This document shows, in pieces, positions 10,342-18,570 of a stretch of DNA of 64,000 nucleotides. The DNA is from Epilithonimonas xixisoli (GTDB lineage Bacteria > Bacteroidota > Bacteroidia > Flavobacteriales > Weeksellaceae): contig NZ_SOEO01000002.1 of NCBI RefSeq assembly GCF_004365655.1, positions 1 through 64,000 of the forward strand, given 5' to 3'. The number at the start of each line of letters is the position of its first letter. Position 1 is the stretch's first letter. The position numbers and the translations under genes are program-made. The notes beneath the pieces are model-generated. The model saw only the letters and a list, made by a program, of their open reading frames with translations, was not told the DNA's origin and did no database searches.

Positions 10342-10367
10342 GCCATCTTAGTTAACTAAAATGGCTT
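10342..10367. terminator. Terminator-like hairpin between the LRR gene and maeB
   Basis: GCCAT (10,342-10,346) pairs with ATGGC (10,361-10,365) around a TTAGTTAACTAA centre. It differs from the hairpin at 9,295-9,319 only in the loop. On the minus strand it lies just downstream of maeB. Confidence 0.6.
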
Positions 10368-10387
10368 CTGTCTGTATTAAAAATGTT

Positions 10388-12670
10388 TTATTTTTTCTCT
10401 TTCGTCTGCGCGTCCAACACTGCAATCGTTGCAAGATTCACAATTTCGTCCACACTAGATCTCATCTGTAAAACGTGAACTGGCTGATCCAATCCCATCA
10501 AGATCGGTCCGATGGTTTGAGCCGCCTTCATTCCTCTGATGATTTTATAAGAAAGGTTCGCGCTTTCAAGATTTGGGAAAACCAAAACGTTGGCTGGATT
10601 GGTTCCTAATTTTGAGAATGGATAATCTGCCAAGTGATCGCTGTTCAAAGCAAAATCCGGCTGAATCTCTCCGTCCACAATCATTTTCGGATATTTTGTG
10701 TGAAGAATTTTCACCGCTTCTGCTACTTTTTTGGAAGAATCGGCTTTCGCAGAGAAATTCTCATAACCCAACATTGCAATTCTTGGTTCAATCGCAAAAG
10801 ACTTCACGGTGATTTCTGCCATTTTTGCAATATCAACCAAATCTTCTGCTGATGGATTTTTATTAATTGATGTATCAGCAAAGAATAATGGTTTCTTCTC
10901 TGTCAAAATCATCATCATCGCTGCGACTTTGTTCACGCCTTGTTTTTTAGGAATGATCTCCAAAATAGGCTTTAGAATAGATGCATAACTTTTGGAAAAA
11001 CCAACTATCAAAGCATCTGTATCGCCGTGTTCCAACATTAATGGGCCAAAGTAATCGCGTTGTCTTACGTATCTTTTGGCTTTATATTCATTGATACCTT
11101 TTCTATTTCTAAGATTCCAAAGTGTTTTTCTGTATTTCTTGCGGGTTTCTTTGTTTTCGTCATCATTCGGATCAATGATTGGAATATCCAAATCCATCCC
11201 AAATTCTGCCATTCTTTCTTTGATAAGTTTTTTACTTCCCAACAAACTTGGATAAGCAATTCCTTCTTCCTGAAGAATTTGTGCGGCTTTCAAAATGTTA
11301 TATTCTTCACCATTTCCAAGCGTTACTCTTTTTGGATTTGCTTTGGCGCGGTTTTGCATCATTCGGACAAGTTTTTCATCTCGTCCCATTCTGTCCAGCA
11401 ATTGATTTTCGTAAGCTTCGAAATCCTCAATTGGTTTTCCAGCGATTCCACTTTCCATTGCCGCTTTTGCAACAGCGATAGAAACTTTTGTGATCAGTCT
11501 GTTATCAAATGGCTTCGGGATAAAATATTCTTTTCCGAAGCTCATATTCGTCACATTATAAGCCAATTTTACCATTTCAGGAACTGGTTCTTTTGCAATT
11601 TCAGCCAAAGCATAAACGGCAGCCAACTTCATCGCTTCATTGATTCCTCTTGCCTGAACGTCCAATGCGCCACGGAAAATATATGGGAAACCAAGAACAT
11701 TGTTCACCTGATTAGGATAATCACTTCTTCCGGTTGCCATCATCACATCTGGTCTTGTTGCCAATGCCAAATCATAACTGATCTCAGGATCCGGATTTGC
11801 CAGAGCAAAAACGATTGGATTTTCTGCCATAGACAATAACATCTCTGCAGACATCACATTCCCTTTTGACAAACCGATGAAAACATCAGAGCCTTTCAAA
11901 GCATCTTCCAAAGTTGAAAGATCCGTCTGGGCAATGAAGTCTAATTTTTCCGGCGTTAGGTTTTCTCTTTTATGATTGATGACACCTTTGCTGTCACACA
12001 TCAAGATATTTTTTGGATTAAGTCCTAATGAAATGTATAATTTTGCACAAGCAACTGCAGCAGCTCCTGCTCCATTGATCACCATTTTCACTTCTCCGAT
12101 TTTCTTTCCTGCAATTTCCAAAGCGTTGATCAAAGCAGCGGCAGAAATGATCGCTGTTCCGTGCTGATCATCGTGCATCAAAGGAATATCCAATTCCTCT
12201 TTCAGTCTTTGTTCTATATAGAATGCTTCCGGCGCTTTGATATCTTCAAGATTAATCCCACCAAAAGTTGGCGCAATTGCTTTTACAGTTTCAATGAATT
12301 TGTCTGGATCTTTTTCATTGATCTCAATATCAAAAACATTGATGCCAGCAAAAATCTTGAAAAGTAAACCTTTACCTTCCATTACTGGTTTTGAAGCTTC
12401 GGGACCGATGTCACCCAATCCTAAAACGGCTGTCCCATTGGAGATTACTGCAACGAGATTTCCTTTGGATGTGTATTCGTATACTTTTTGAGGATCGTCG
12501 TGGATTGCCATACAAGGCACAGCAACGCCCGGAGAATACGCCAGAGAAAGATCTCTCTGCGAGGAATGCGGTTTGGAAGGAATAACTTCTATTTTACCTT
12601 TCGGTTCTTGGCTGTGATAATCTAACGCTGCCTTGTCGAAAGCGATTTGATCTCTTGAATTTTTTGACAT
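10388..12670 (-). CDS. maeB: NADP-dependent malic enzyme with phosphotransacetylase-like domain
   Basis: A 760-residue cytoplasmic enzyme that decarboxylates malate to pyruvate while reducing NADP, supplying NADPH and linking the TCA cycle to pyruvate. The malic N-terminal domain (about residues 1-160) contains SPGVAVPC and the signature HDDQHGTA. The Rossmann NAD(P)-binding domain (about 165-420) has the run VINGAGAAAVACAKL. A C-terminal domain (about 430-755) resembles phosphotransacetylase and in MaeB proteins is regulatory rather than catalytic. The two-domain length is typical. Ribosome-binding signals are weak, as usual in this phylum. Confidence 0.95.
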   Translation of the reverse strand: MSKNSRDQIAFDKAALDYHSQEPKGKIEVIPSKPHSSQRDLSLAYSPGVAVPCMAIHDDPQKVYEYTSKGNLVAVISNGTAVLGLGDIGPEASKPVMEGKGLLFKIFAGINVFDIEINEKDPDKFIETVKAIAPTFGGINLEDIKAPEAFYIEQRLKEELDIPLMHDDQHGTAIISAAALINALEIAGKKIGEVKMVINGAGAAAVACAKLYISLGLNPKNILMCDSKGVINHKRENLTPEKLDFIAQTDLSTLEDALKGSDVFIGLSKGNVMSAEMLLSMAENPIVFALANPDPEISYDLALATRPDVMMATGRSDYPNQVNNVLGFPYIFRGALDVQARGINEAMKLAAVYALAEIAKEPVPEMVKLAYNVTNMSFGKEYFIPKPFDNRLITKVSIAVAKAAMESGIAGKPIEDFEAYENQLLDRMGRDEKLVRMMQNRAKANPKRVTLGNGEEYNILKAAQILQEEGIAYPSLLGSKKLIKERMAEFGMDLDIPIIDPNDDENKETRKKYRKTLWNLRNRKGINEYKAKRYVRQRDYFGPLMLEHGDTDALIVGFSKSYASILKPILEIIPKKQGVNKVAAMMMILTEKKPLFFADTSINKNPSAEDLVDIAKMAEITVKSFAIEPRIAMLGYENFSAKADSSKKVAEAVKILHTKYPKMIVDGEIQPDFALNSDHLADYPFSKLGTNPANVLVFPNLESANLSYKIIRGMKAAQTIGPILMGLDQPVHVLQMRSSVDEIVNLATIAVLDAQTKEKK

Positions 12671-12745
12671 TTTTAATTTCTTTTGAGTGAATCAAATTTT
12701 GAAAATATTGACTCACAGGTTTTTATTACGAATCTGGTTGCGTAA

Positions 12746-12898
12746 GGGCGGAGGGCATTGTTGGAGCTCTCCCGATAGAAACTTTGCAAAGTTTCTATCG
12801 GGAAGCGACTGCCCGTAGACCGACCCGCTTGTTTTTGCGTTTCAGAAAAGTTCTATTGAAAGACCAAAGCCGGAAAGCAAAAACAAAGGGATACGCCC
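12746..12898. repeat. Structured intergenic element with nested inverted repeats
   Basis: This stretch between maeB and the kinase gene holds three nested or adjacent pairings. The outer pair is GGGCG (12,746-12,750) and CGCCC (12,894-12,898). The main hairpin is a perfect 34-bp palindrome at 12,770-12,803 with arm TCCCGATAGAAACTTTG. The third pair is TTGTTTTTGC (12,829-12,838) and GCAAAAACAA (12,877-12,886). The region is richer in G and C than its surroundings. It looks like a mobile or dispersed non-coding repeat rather than a terminator, because no T-tract follows the hairpin on either strand. Confidence 0.6.
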
Positions 12899-12914
12899 AA
12901 ATATTTATGCAAAG

Positions 12915-13775
12915 TTAAAGCTTTGGAATGATATAGTCACGATGATAATTCACCAGACTTTCTATTGGTTTCTGAACAACAGTACCGATTTTGAAATGGA
13001 AATCTGATGCAGCGGCGCGAAGTGAATCTTCGAAAAAATAAGCAATTGAGCCTATAAAATTGACTTCGCATTCTCGGCACTCTTCGTACGGCATCACCTG
13101 AAACTCAAGGAAATTCTTGAGTTCTTTGTAAATAAAATTCTGAAAATATGGATGTGTTTTTCTATCAACAATGAAGCGCGTGAAATCTGCCATATAAGCG
13201 TTAGCCCTCGGATTGTGATACATATTTTTGAGAAGATCGTCAATATTCAACTGATAAATCTCAGTAAACTGCTGGTGCAAATCTGGCGGTAGTTTTTTCA
13301 TAAAATAATGACGCACCAACTGCTTTCCAAGCGCACTTCCACTGCCTTCGTCGCCGATGAGAAAACCTAAAGACGGCAATTCGGTTTTGACTTTTTCGCC
13401 ATCGAAATAGCAGGCGTTGGAACCAGTTCCGAGAATGCAGACGATTGCAGGAACACCTCTATAAGCTGCATAAGCGGCCGCCAAAAGATCTTCCTTCACG
13501 TGAATTTGGGCATTGGTAAAAACCTTTTGAATCTCTCTTTCCACAATTAATTTCTTTTCTGAAGTTCCACAGCCGGAACCGTAGAAAAAGATGTGTTCTA
13601 TATAATCGTGGAATTTTGAAAGTGCCTGATTATTCTCTATTTCAGGAGCAATTAATTCGGCTTTTATGATATTGGGATTGAAACCGATGGTTTCTGTCTT
13701 GAGTACTTCTGTACCATCATTTTCCAGGATAACCCAGTCGCATTTGGTAGATCCGCCGTCAACAATAGCAATCAT
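12915..13775 (-). CDS. N-acetylglucosamine kinase-like ATPase (BadF/BadG family)
   Basis: A 286-residue protein of the ASKHA sugar-kinase fold. The phosphate-1 motif DGGSTKCDW opens the protein, the phosphate-2 motif ILGTGSNACYF lies near residue 115, and IGDEGSGSALG near residue 140 is the sugar/adenosine-side motif of N-acetylglucosamine kinases. Such enzymes salvage amino sugars released during peptidoglycan turnover or chitin use. The family match is strong, but the exact sugar cannot be read from the sequence. No pathway partners are adjacent. It is transcribed leftward after the 84-residue gene. Confidence 0.85.
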   Translation of the reverse strand: MIAIVDGGSTKCDWVILENDGTEVLKTETIGFNPNIIKAELIAPEIENNQALSKFHDYIEHIFFYGSGCGTSEKKLIVEREIQKVFTNAQIHVKEDLLAAAYAAYRGVPAIVCILGTGSNACYFDGEKVKTELPSLGFLIGDEGSGSALGKQLVRHYFMKKLPPDLHQQFTEIYQLNIDDLLKNMYHNPRANAYMADFTRFIVDRKTHPYFQNFIYKELKNFLEFQVMPYEECRECEVNFIGSIAYFFEDSLRAAASDFHFKIGTVVQKPIESLVNYHRDYIIPKL

Positions 13776-13828
13776 ATAATATGTTTTAAGATGCTAATGT
13801 AATATTTTTTGGGAAGATTTTGTGATAA

Positions 13829-14083
13829 TTATGTTGATTGCCCGTCTTGTACCAGCCAATCTTCGATCTCTTCTTCGAGATATGATGTTTGTAATTTGAT
13901 GGCGTTGATGAAATCGTCGGGAACACTTTCTGTGCTCTCGCTACTTTCAAGATCCCAAAGTTCATCGGACATCAATTCATATTCTGAATAGATTCTTTTG
14001 AATCTGGAATTACTCTTTTCCAACTCCTCAATCTTTTTTTGCTGAGGCAGAAATTTTCTGTAAGGTCTGTTAGAGTTTTTCAT
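13829..14083 (-). CDS. Small conserved-looking protein, unknown function
   Basis: 84 residues, charged and mostly helical. The N terminus is basic (PYRKFLPQQKK), followed by an acidic C-terminal half rich in E, D and S. There is no membrane segment and no motif I recognise. It lies 53 nt upstream of the kinase gene in the same direction and may share its transcript. The composition (an amphipathic first half and an acidic tail) suggests a small soluble adaptor or regulator, which is speculative. Confidence 0.6.
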   Translation of the reverse strand: MKNSNRPYRKFLPQQKKIEELEKSNSRFKRIYSEYELMSDELWDLESSESTESVPDDFINAIKLQTSYLEEEIEDWLVQDGQST

Positions 14084-14327
14084 TTTTTGTAATAATTATT
14101 TTGTGATTGGGGCGAGTTGATAAATTCTGAAAAAAATACCTGACTAACATCTAAGCCAGGGAAAGATAACGTCATCGACCAGCGTTAAGCTTTTCACAAT
14201 TTATTAACTATATAATAATTAATCTTTCAACCAAATCGTAAAAATCATTAACACTTAATAAAAGTAAAAATATTTTTGATACTAAAAAATATTTTAACAA
14301 TTATTTTAAAAGATTTAACAAATCGTA

Positions 14328-14335
14328 TAAATTTG
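14328..14335 (+). promoter_or_regulatory. -7 box upstream of the gtrA-like gene
   Basis: TAAATTTG fits TAnnTTTG and lies 7 nt before the ATG. It would give a very short leader. No clear TTG element is found at the expected distance upstream. Confidence 0.4.
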
Positions 14336-14342
14336 CAAAAGA

Positions 14343-14801
14343 ATGAAAGAATTACTTTTCCGTCATAAGCAAGTCCTACTCTTCATCATCGCTGGTGGGC
14401 TAAGTGCGATTGTAGAAATCGGCAGTTTTAAAATGCTAAGTGTGTACTTGCCAAAATTGTTCTCTTGGGAATATAATCTCTCCGGAATTAAATATCCGTT
14501 TAGTAATATCTTGTCTACAAGTTGCGGAATCATCACCAATTATTTTTTGAGCATTTGGTTTGTCTTTGAAAGAGGGAAACATTCTAAGAGAAAAGAGTTC
14601 GCTTATTTCATTTCTGTTTCTGTGGTTTCAACTTTCATCAGTTTGTTTTTGTTTCAGATTTTGTATCATTTTGTTTTCAAGAGTGTGATAGATTTGGGTT
14701 TCTACGTGGTTTCTCAAGAAATGATGAGCAAAATAACATCCATCGTCATTGTGTCACTTCTTAATTATTCGGTAAAGAAAAAAGTGATATTTAACGGATA
14801 A
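14343..14801 (+). CDS. GtrA-family membrane protein
   Basis: 152 residues with four hydrophobic segments (about residues 11-30, 44-75, 87-108 and 121-142), the size and layout of the GtrA family. GtrA-like proteins are thought to help move lipid-linked sugars across the inner membrane or to assist cell-surface polysaccharide synthesis. The first helix carries the family-like pattern LLFIIAGGLSAIVE and the central part has SCGIITNYFLS. The acyltransferase gene follows 42 nt downstream, so the pair may form a small envelope-related operon. Confidence 0.75.
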   Translation: MKELLFRHKQVLLFIIAGGLSAIVEIGSFKMLSVYLPKLFSWEYNLSGIKYPFSNILSTSCGIITNYFLSIWFVFERGKHSKRKEFAYFISVSVVSTFISLFLFQILYHFVFKSVIDLGFYVVSQEMMSKITSIVIVSLLNYSVKKKVIFNG

Positions 14802-14843
14802 AAAACCTATTTTTGATTTTTATTACATTTTTTTAAAATATTA

Positions 14844-15572
14844 ATGAGAACAATTCTAGTGTATGCGTGGCGATTTTGGATGGTAATTTTAGGAACCGTT
14901 CTCACGTTAATATTTTTTCTTCCGGTTTACATTTTATCTTTCCGAAAAGAACATTATAAATACTGTTACTTCTTCATCCGTCTTTGGGCGATGGGAATGT
15001 TCTACGGAATGGGTTTTCGCTACAAACTGATTAAAGAAACCAATAAAATAATCGATAAAAATCAGGCGTACGTCATCATTTCCAATCATACTTCTATTAT
15101 GGATGTGATGTTGCCTTGCATTCTTTTCCCCAATCATCCACTTTGCTACGTTGGTAAAAAAGAGATCGAAAAAATTCCAATTTTCGGAACGGTTTACAAA
15201 AGAGTCTGCGTGATGGTGGATAGAAAAAGTGCCAGAAGCCGCGCCGATGTTTACAGGCGATGTGCCGAGAGAATGCAAGATGGACAAAGCGTGGTGATTT
15301 TTCCAGAAGGTGGCGTGCCAGATGATACCAATGTAATCTTGGATCAGTTCAAAGATGGTGCTTTCATTCTCGCAACCAAACATCAATTTCCGATTGCCGT
15401 TTTTACTTTCCGAGGTTTGAAGGAGATGTTTCCATTCGATAATAGAAAAGGATATCCCGGCGTGGTAAAAGTTTTTTTTAATAACATCCTTACACCAGAC
15501 CTTCCTCAAAAAGAACTGAAAGAAAAAGCCTTTAATGAAATTCAATTGTCTCTAATTGAGAAATTAAAATAA
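14844..15572 (+). CDS. plsC: 1-acyl-sn-glycerol-3-phosphate acyltransferase (PlsC family)
   Basis: A 242-residue membrane-associated acyltransferase that adds the second acyl chain to lysophosphatidic acid in phospholipid synthesis. An N-terminal membrane helix (about residues 9-32) precedes the catalytic NHTSIMD (the H-x4-D motif, His82 and Asp87). The substrate-binding motif VIFPEGG is at about residues 151-157, and IPIFGTVYKR lies between. All catalytic residues are present. Other LPLAT-family roles, such as aminolipid acylation, cannot be excluded, so the gene symbol is a family-level call. Confidence 0.85.
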   Translation: MRTILVYAWRFWMVILGTVLTLIFFLPVYILSFRKEHYKYCYFFIRLWAMGMFYGMGFRYKLIKETNKIIDKNQAYVIISNHTSIMDVMLPCILFPNHPLCYVGKKEIEKIPIFGTVYKRVCVMVDRKSARSRADVYRRCAERMQDGQSVVIFPEGGVPDDTNVILDQFKDGAFILATKHQFPIAVFTFRGLKEMFPFDNRKGYPGVVKVFFNNILTPDLPQKELKEKAFNEIQLSLIEKLK

Positions 15573-15598
15573 ATTAATATCCAATAAGACTTTTTAAT

Positions 15599-15606
15599 TA
15601 CATTTG
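15599..15606 (+). promoter_or_regulatory. -7 box upstream of the sugar transporter
   Basis: TACATTTG matches TAnnTTTG and lies 40 nt before the ATG of the transporter, giving a plausible leader of about 35 nt. Confidence 0.5.
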
Positions 15607-15646
15607 TCTTGAAAATATAAACCTTAAATTAACAAACAATTAATAC

Positions 15647-17083
15647 ATGACACCACAAAAAACCAATTGGGGACAATTCATCCCATTGATTACAGTTTTT
15701 TTCTTCTGGGGATTTGTTGCAGCGAGTAATGATATCTTGATTCCTGTTTTCAAAGAAGCGTTTGATTTGTCTCAATTACAGAGTCAGCTTGTTTCCTTGG
15801 CATTTTATATTGCCTACACCGTGGGATCATTAATCTACTTACTGATTTCATATCTCACAAAAGGCGATTTGATCAACAGAATCGGTTACAAAAATGCTTT
15901 GGCGCTTGGACTAGGAATTTCGGCATTGGGAACATTGCTATTTTATCCTGCTGCGAATTTGAAATCTTTTCCGCTGATGCTTTCCGGATTGTTCATCGTT
16001 GCCTTAGGATTTTCCCTTCAGCAGACGGTTGCCAATCCTTTAGCCATTGCGCTTGGACCGGTAAAAACAGGTTCTCAAAGATTGACATTAGCTGGAGGAA
16101 TCAACAACCTTGGAACAACCATTGGCCCTTTGATTGTAAGTTTTGCCATCTTCGGGTCTGCAACTTCGGCCAATACGCATATGAATATAGAAAGTGTGAA
16201 AGTTCCATATTTGATTCTTGGCGCCGCATTTTTACTCGTCGCTGTTTTGCTTAAGTTTTCATCTATTCCGGATAAGCCTGCTGCAATTGTGGAGTCTGAC
16301 GAAGAAGCAAGCTCATCCAGAAGTTCCGCTCTCAAATATCCCCAATTGATTCTCGGAATGATAGCTATTTTCGTTTACGTAGGCGTAGAGGTTTCTACGG
16401 CGAGTAATTTACCGGCTTATATGGAGAAGAACCTGGGATTCTTGACCAAAGATGTCGCACCTTACATTTCACTTTACTGGGCAAGTTTGATGATTGGAAG
16501 ATGGACTGGAGCGGTAGAAGCTTTTACAGATAACATGACTTGGCAAAAGATTTTGAGATTCCTGGCGCCATATTTAGCTTTCGGAGTTTTCCTATTGGTA
16601 AATGCTCTTGCAAAGCACGATTTGACACCTTTCTATGTTTACGGTTTGATTATTTTAGTATTGATTGGAGCTGATATGGCAAGCAAAGGAAATCCAGCAA
16701 GAATGTTGCTTCTGTTTTCAGCATTAGGAATTATTGCATTGGTGATTGGAATGGTTTCCGATGGAATGGTTAGCGTTTATGCTTTCACCAGCGTTGGATT
16801 GTTCTGCAGTACGCTTTGGCCTTGTATCTTTACATTGGCTGTGAGCGGACTAGGAAAACACACGAGCCAAGGAAGTAGTTTCTTAATTATGATGATTATG
16901 GGAGGTGGCTTTATCAGTCTTCTTCAGGGCTATGTCGCCGACGTTGCTACGATCCAAATTAGTTATATTGTAGGAGTTGCTTGTTTTGCGTATCTTGCGT
17001 TCTATGCTTGGAAAGTTACCCAAATTTTAAAATCACAAGGCATCGATCTTGAAAAAGAAAAATTATCTGGTGGAGGACACTAA
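15647..17083 (+). CDS. Sugar MFS transporter, FucP/GluP type
   Basis: A 478-residue permease with about 12 membrane segments. The N-terminal region FFFWGFVAASNDILIPVFK is characteristic of the fucose/glucose-galactose proton symporter group. The motif LGFSLQQTVANPLAIALGP in helix 4-5 is also typical of this group, and an extended cytoplasmic loop (about residues 205-228) contains a serine-rich stretch. It imports a hexose driven by protons. The precise sugar cannot be assigned. The downstream DUF3810 gene overlaps its 3' end. Confidence 0.9.
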   Translation: MTPQKTNWGQFIPLITVFFFWGFVAASNDILIPVFKEAFDLSQLQSQLVSLAFYIAYTVGSLIYLLISYLTKGDLINRIGYKNALALGLGISALGTLLFYPAANLKSFPLMLSGLFIVALGFSLQQTVANPLAIALGPVKTGSQRLTLAGGINNLGTTIGPLIVSFAIFGSATSANTHMNIESVKVPYLILGAAFLLVAVLLKFSSIPDKPAAIVESDEEASSSRSSALKYPQLILGMIAIFVYVGVEVSTASNLPAYMEKNLGFLTKDVAPYISLYWASLMIGRWTGAVEAFTDNMTWQKILRFLAPYLAFGVFLLVNALAKHDLTPFYVYGLIILVLIGADMASKGNPARMLLLFSALGIIALVIGMVSDGMVSVYAFTSVGLFCSTLWPCIFTLAVSGLGKHTSQGSSFLIMMIMGGGFISLLQGYVADVATIQISYIVGVACFAYLAFYAWKVTQILKSQGIDLEKEKLSGGGH

Positions 17084-18137
17084 AAAAAATATTTTTCTGA
17101 AAAATAAAAGTTGGGCAATCATTTTGGTTGCCCAATTTTTGTTGTTCTTTATATTGTCAAAAATTGATTTTGCCATTCATTTCTTTTCTGATTTTTTTGA
17201 ATGGAAAAAGAAGTTTCACATTATGCTTTTTTCAGGAGTTAGAATTTCTGTTGGAGATATTATTTATCCGCTTGCTTTTCTATTTTTAATTTATTCTTTG
17301 ATTCAAATTATTAAAAACAGAAAAAGTTCAACCTTAAAACATCTACTTATTTTTTTAAATACAACGTACTTTATTTATCAGTTTTTTTGGGGAATGTTGT
17401 ATTTCCAGCCTTTGCTCATTAAGAAAATATCAAGGACAGAAGTTGAAATCAGCAATGACAACTTAAAACAATTAGCATCAAAATATCTAAAGCTTTGCCA
17501 GGAAACCAGAGAAAAAGTATCTGAAGACGATAATGGAATTTTTAAAATTAATGATATTCAGAAAATCAAGGAGGATATCTTGAAGCTCCAAAATCATTTA
17601 CCCAAACAAATCAACCAAAAGAAGGCTGTTCCCGTACTTTCTGTAAAATCCAGCTTGTATGATAAGTTTATGAACAAAACGGGAATTTTGGGTTATTACA
17701 ACCCATTCTCAGCAGAAGCACAATACAATCCAAATCTTCCAGCCACCAACATTCCTTTTACGCTTGCTCACGAGATGGCGCATCAGTTGGGTTATGCGCG
17801 AGAGCAGGAAGCCAGTTTTATCGCTTATTTATGTGTAAAAAACTCCGATAATTTAGATTTGCAGTACAGCACGCGACTTTACGTTTTGAAAGGTTTATTG
17901 AGAGCGTTGTCTCAAGATAAAAGGAACAATGATTTTATTTTGAATTTGACATCCCAATACTCCGAAAAAATGAAGAGAGACCGTAAAAAGGAAGTAGAAT
18001 TCTATGAAAGTAACGAAGGAATCATCAGTGATTTTTTTGGCATTACGAATGAGTTATTTCTGAAGTCCAACCAGCAGGAAGGGAGAATCACCTATTCCTA
18101 TTTTATCAATCTGGTACTGGCTTACGAGCAGCAATAA
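17049..18137 (+). CDS. DUF3810 membrane protein with HExxH motif
   Basis: The open frame is 362 residues from a TTG codon inside the transporter gene. An upstream non-ATG start is likely because no ATG occurs before about residue 59. Three membrane segments (about residues 22-48, 64-90 and 99-116) are followed by a soluble domain. It contains HEMAHQLGYAREQEA (residues 241-255), an HExxH zinc-peptidase motif with a downstream Glu typical of DUF3810. It is therefore a probable membrane-bound metallopeptidase of unknown substrate. It is the last host gene before the prophage and is followed by a terminator. Confidence 0.8.
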   Translation: MKKKNYLVEDTKKNIFLKNKSWAIILVAQFLLFFILSKIDFAIHFFSDFFEWKKKFHIMLFSGVRISVGDIIYPLAFLFLIYSLIQIIKNRKSSTLKHLLIFLNTTYFIYQFFWGMLYFQPLLIKKISRTEVEISNDNLKQLASKYLKLCQETREKVSEDDNGIFKINDIQKIKEDILKLQNHLPKQINQKKAVPVLSVKSSLYDKFMNKTGILGYYNPFSAEAQYNPNLPATNIPFTLAHEMAHQLGYAREQEASFIAYLCVKNSDNLDLQYSTRLYVLKGLLRALSQDKRNNDFILNLTSQYSEKMKRDRKKEVEFYESNEGIISDFFGITNELFLKSNQQEGRITYSYFINLVLAYEQQ

Positions 18138-18141
18138 AAAA

Positions 18142-18167
18142 AGAATCGTACGATGAAGTACGATTCT
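18142..18167 (+). terminator. Terminator after the DUF3810 gene
   Basis: AGAATCGTAC (18,142-18,151) pairs perfectly with GTACGATTCT (18,158-18,167) around a 6-nt loop. It starts four bases after the stop codon. The T-tract is poor, but position and stem make it convincing. Confidence 0.7.
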
Positions 18168-18384
18168 AAAAACACAAATGATGAAAAAAAATTTATTGCT
18201 TCTAAGTGATTGTCTCAAAAGCCCTGTAAAAGTATAACATTCTGAATTATCCTCCAAATATATTTTGAAATAAATTTAAAATAATTTAAAAAACATTAAA
18301 AATCAAAGCGTTACAAACTAAAATATTTTATCACTTATTGTCTCTAAATGAGTTCCTTATTAATCTAAAAATATTTCAACAAAA
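18168..18384. other. Intergenic stretch at the host-prophage border
   Basis: AT-rich sequence with no supported gene, RNA or promoter. It lies between the terminator of the last host gene and the hairpin that follows the tRNA-like remnant. Confidence 0.5.
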
Positions 18385-18418
18385 AAAACTCTCTTCTTAA
18401 TTAAAAGAAGAGAGTTTT
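18385..18418. terminator. Terminator next to the prophage left end
   Basis: ACTCTCTTCTT (18,388-18,398) pairs with AAGAAGAGAGT (18,405-18,415), bordered by an A-tract on the left and TTTT on the right. On the minus strand it directly follows the tRNA 3'-end-like sequence and is probably the original terminator of the host tRNA gene. Confidence 0.8.
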
Positions 18419-18419
18419 G

Positions 18420-18436
18420 TAGCGAAGACGGGAATC
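18420..18436 (-). other. Probable attL: tRNA 3'-end-like core
   Basis: Read on the minus strand this is GATTCCCGTCTTCGCTA. It fits the 3' part of a tRNA: T-loop end, T-stem CCCGT, acceptor strand CTTCGCT and discriminator A. It is followed by a strong terminator. Upstream the match to a tRNA breaks down (the T-loop reads ATTGATT instead of TTCGATT and no cloverleaf follows). This is what one expects at a prophage end where only the tRNA tail remains. An intact tRNA would lie at the right end, outside this window. Confidence 0.6.
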
Positions 18437-18465
18437 AATCTCCCATTTCACAACTTTTCAGATAA

Positions 18466-18570
18466 ATTACACCCTATAACAAATCAACACGTTGTAAAAA
18501 ATATTATCGTGCTTACATTTTATATAAAGTAAACTACAATTTAAAATTGTGGGTGTAAAATCGGGTGTTA
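18466..18570. promoter_or_regulatory. Candidate integrase arm-type sites
   Basis: The heptamer TACACCC or its complement occurs near 18,466-18,474 and 18,551-18,558, and a one-base variant at 18,563-18,570. The last two are in direct orientation 12 nt apart. All lie between the attL core and the integrase gene, where arm-binding sites of tyrosine integrases are expected. This is based on position and repetition only. Confidence 0.35.

Noticed and set aside
11060-11839. 259-codon plus-strand frame inside maeB
   Set aside because: Antisense shadow of maeB with improbable amino acid composition rich in F, C, I and H.
12770-12803. Palindrome as terminator of the kinase gene
   Set aside because: No T-tract follows on either strand and the hairpin is part of a larger structured element.
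18420-18460. Intact tRNA gene
   Set aside because: Only the 3' T-stem and acceptor portion matches; no anticodon or D arm can be built upstream.
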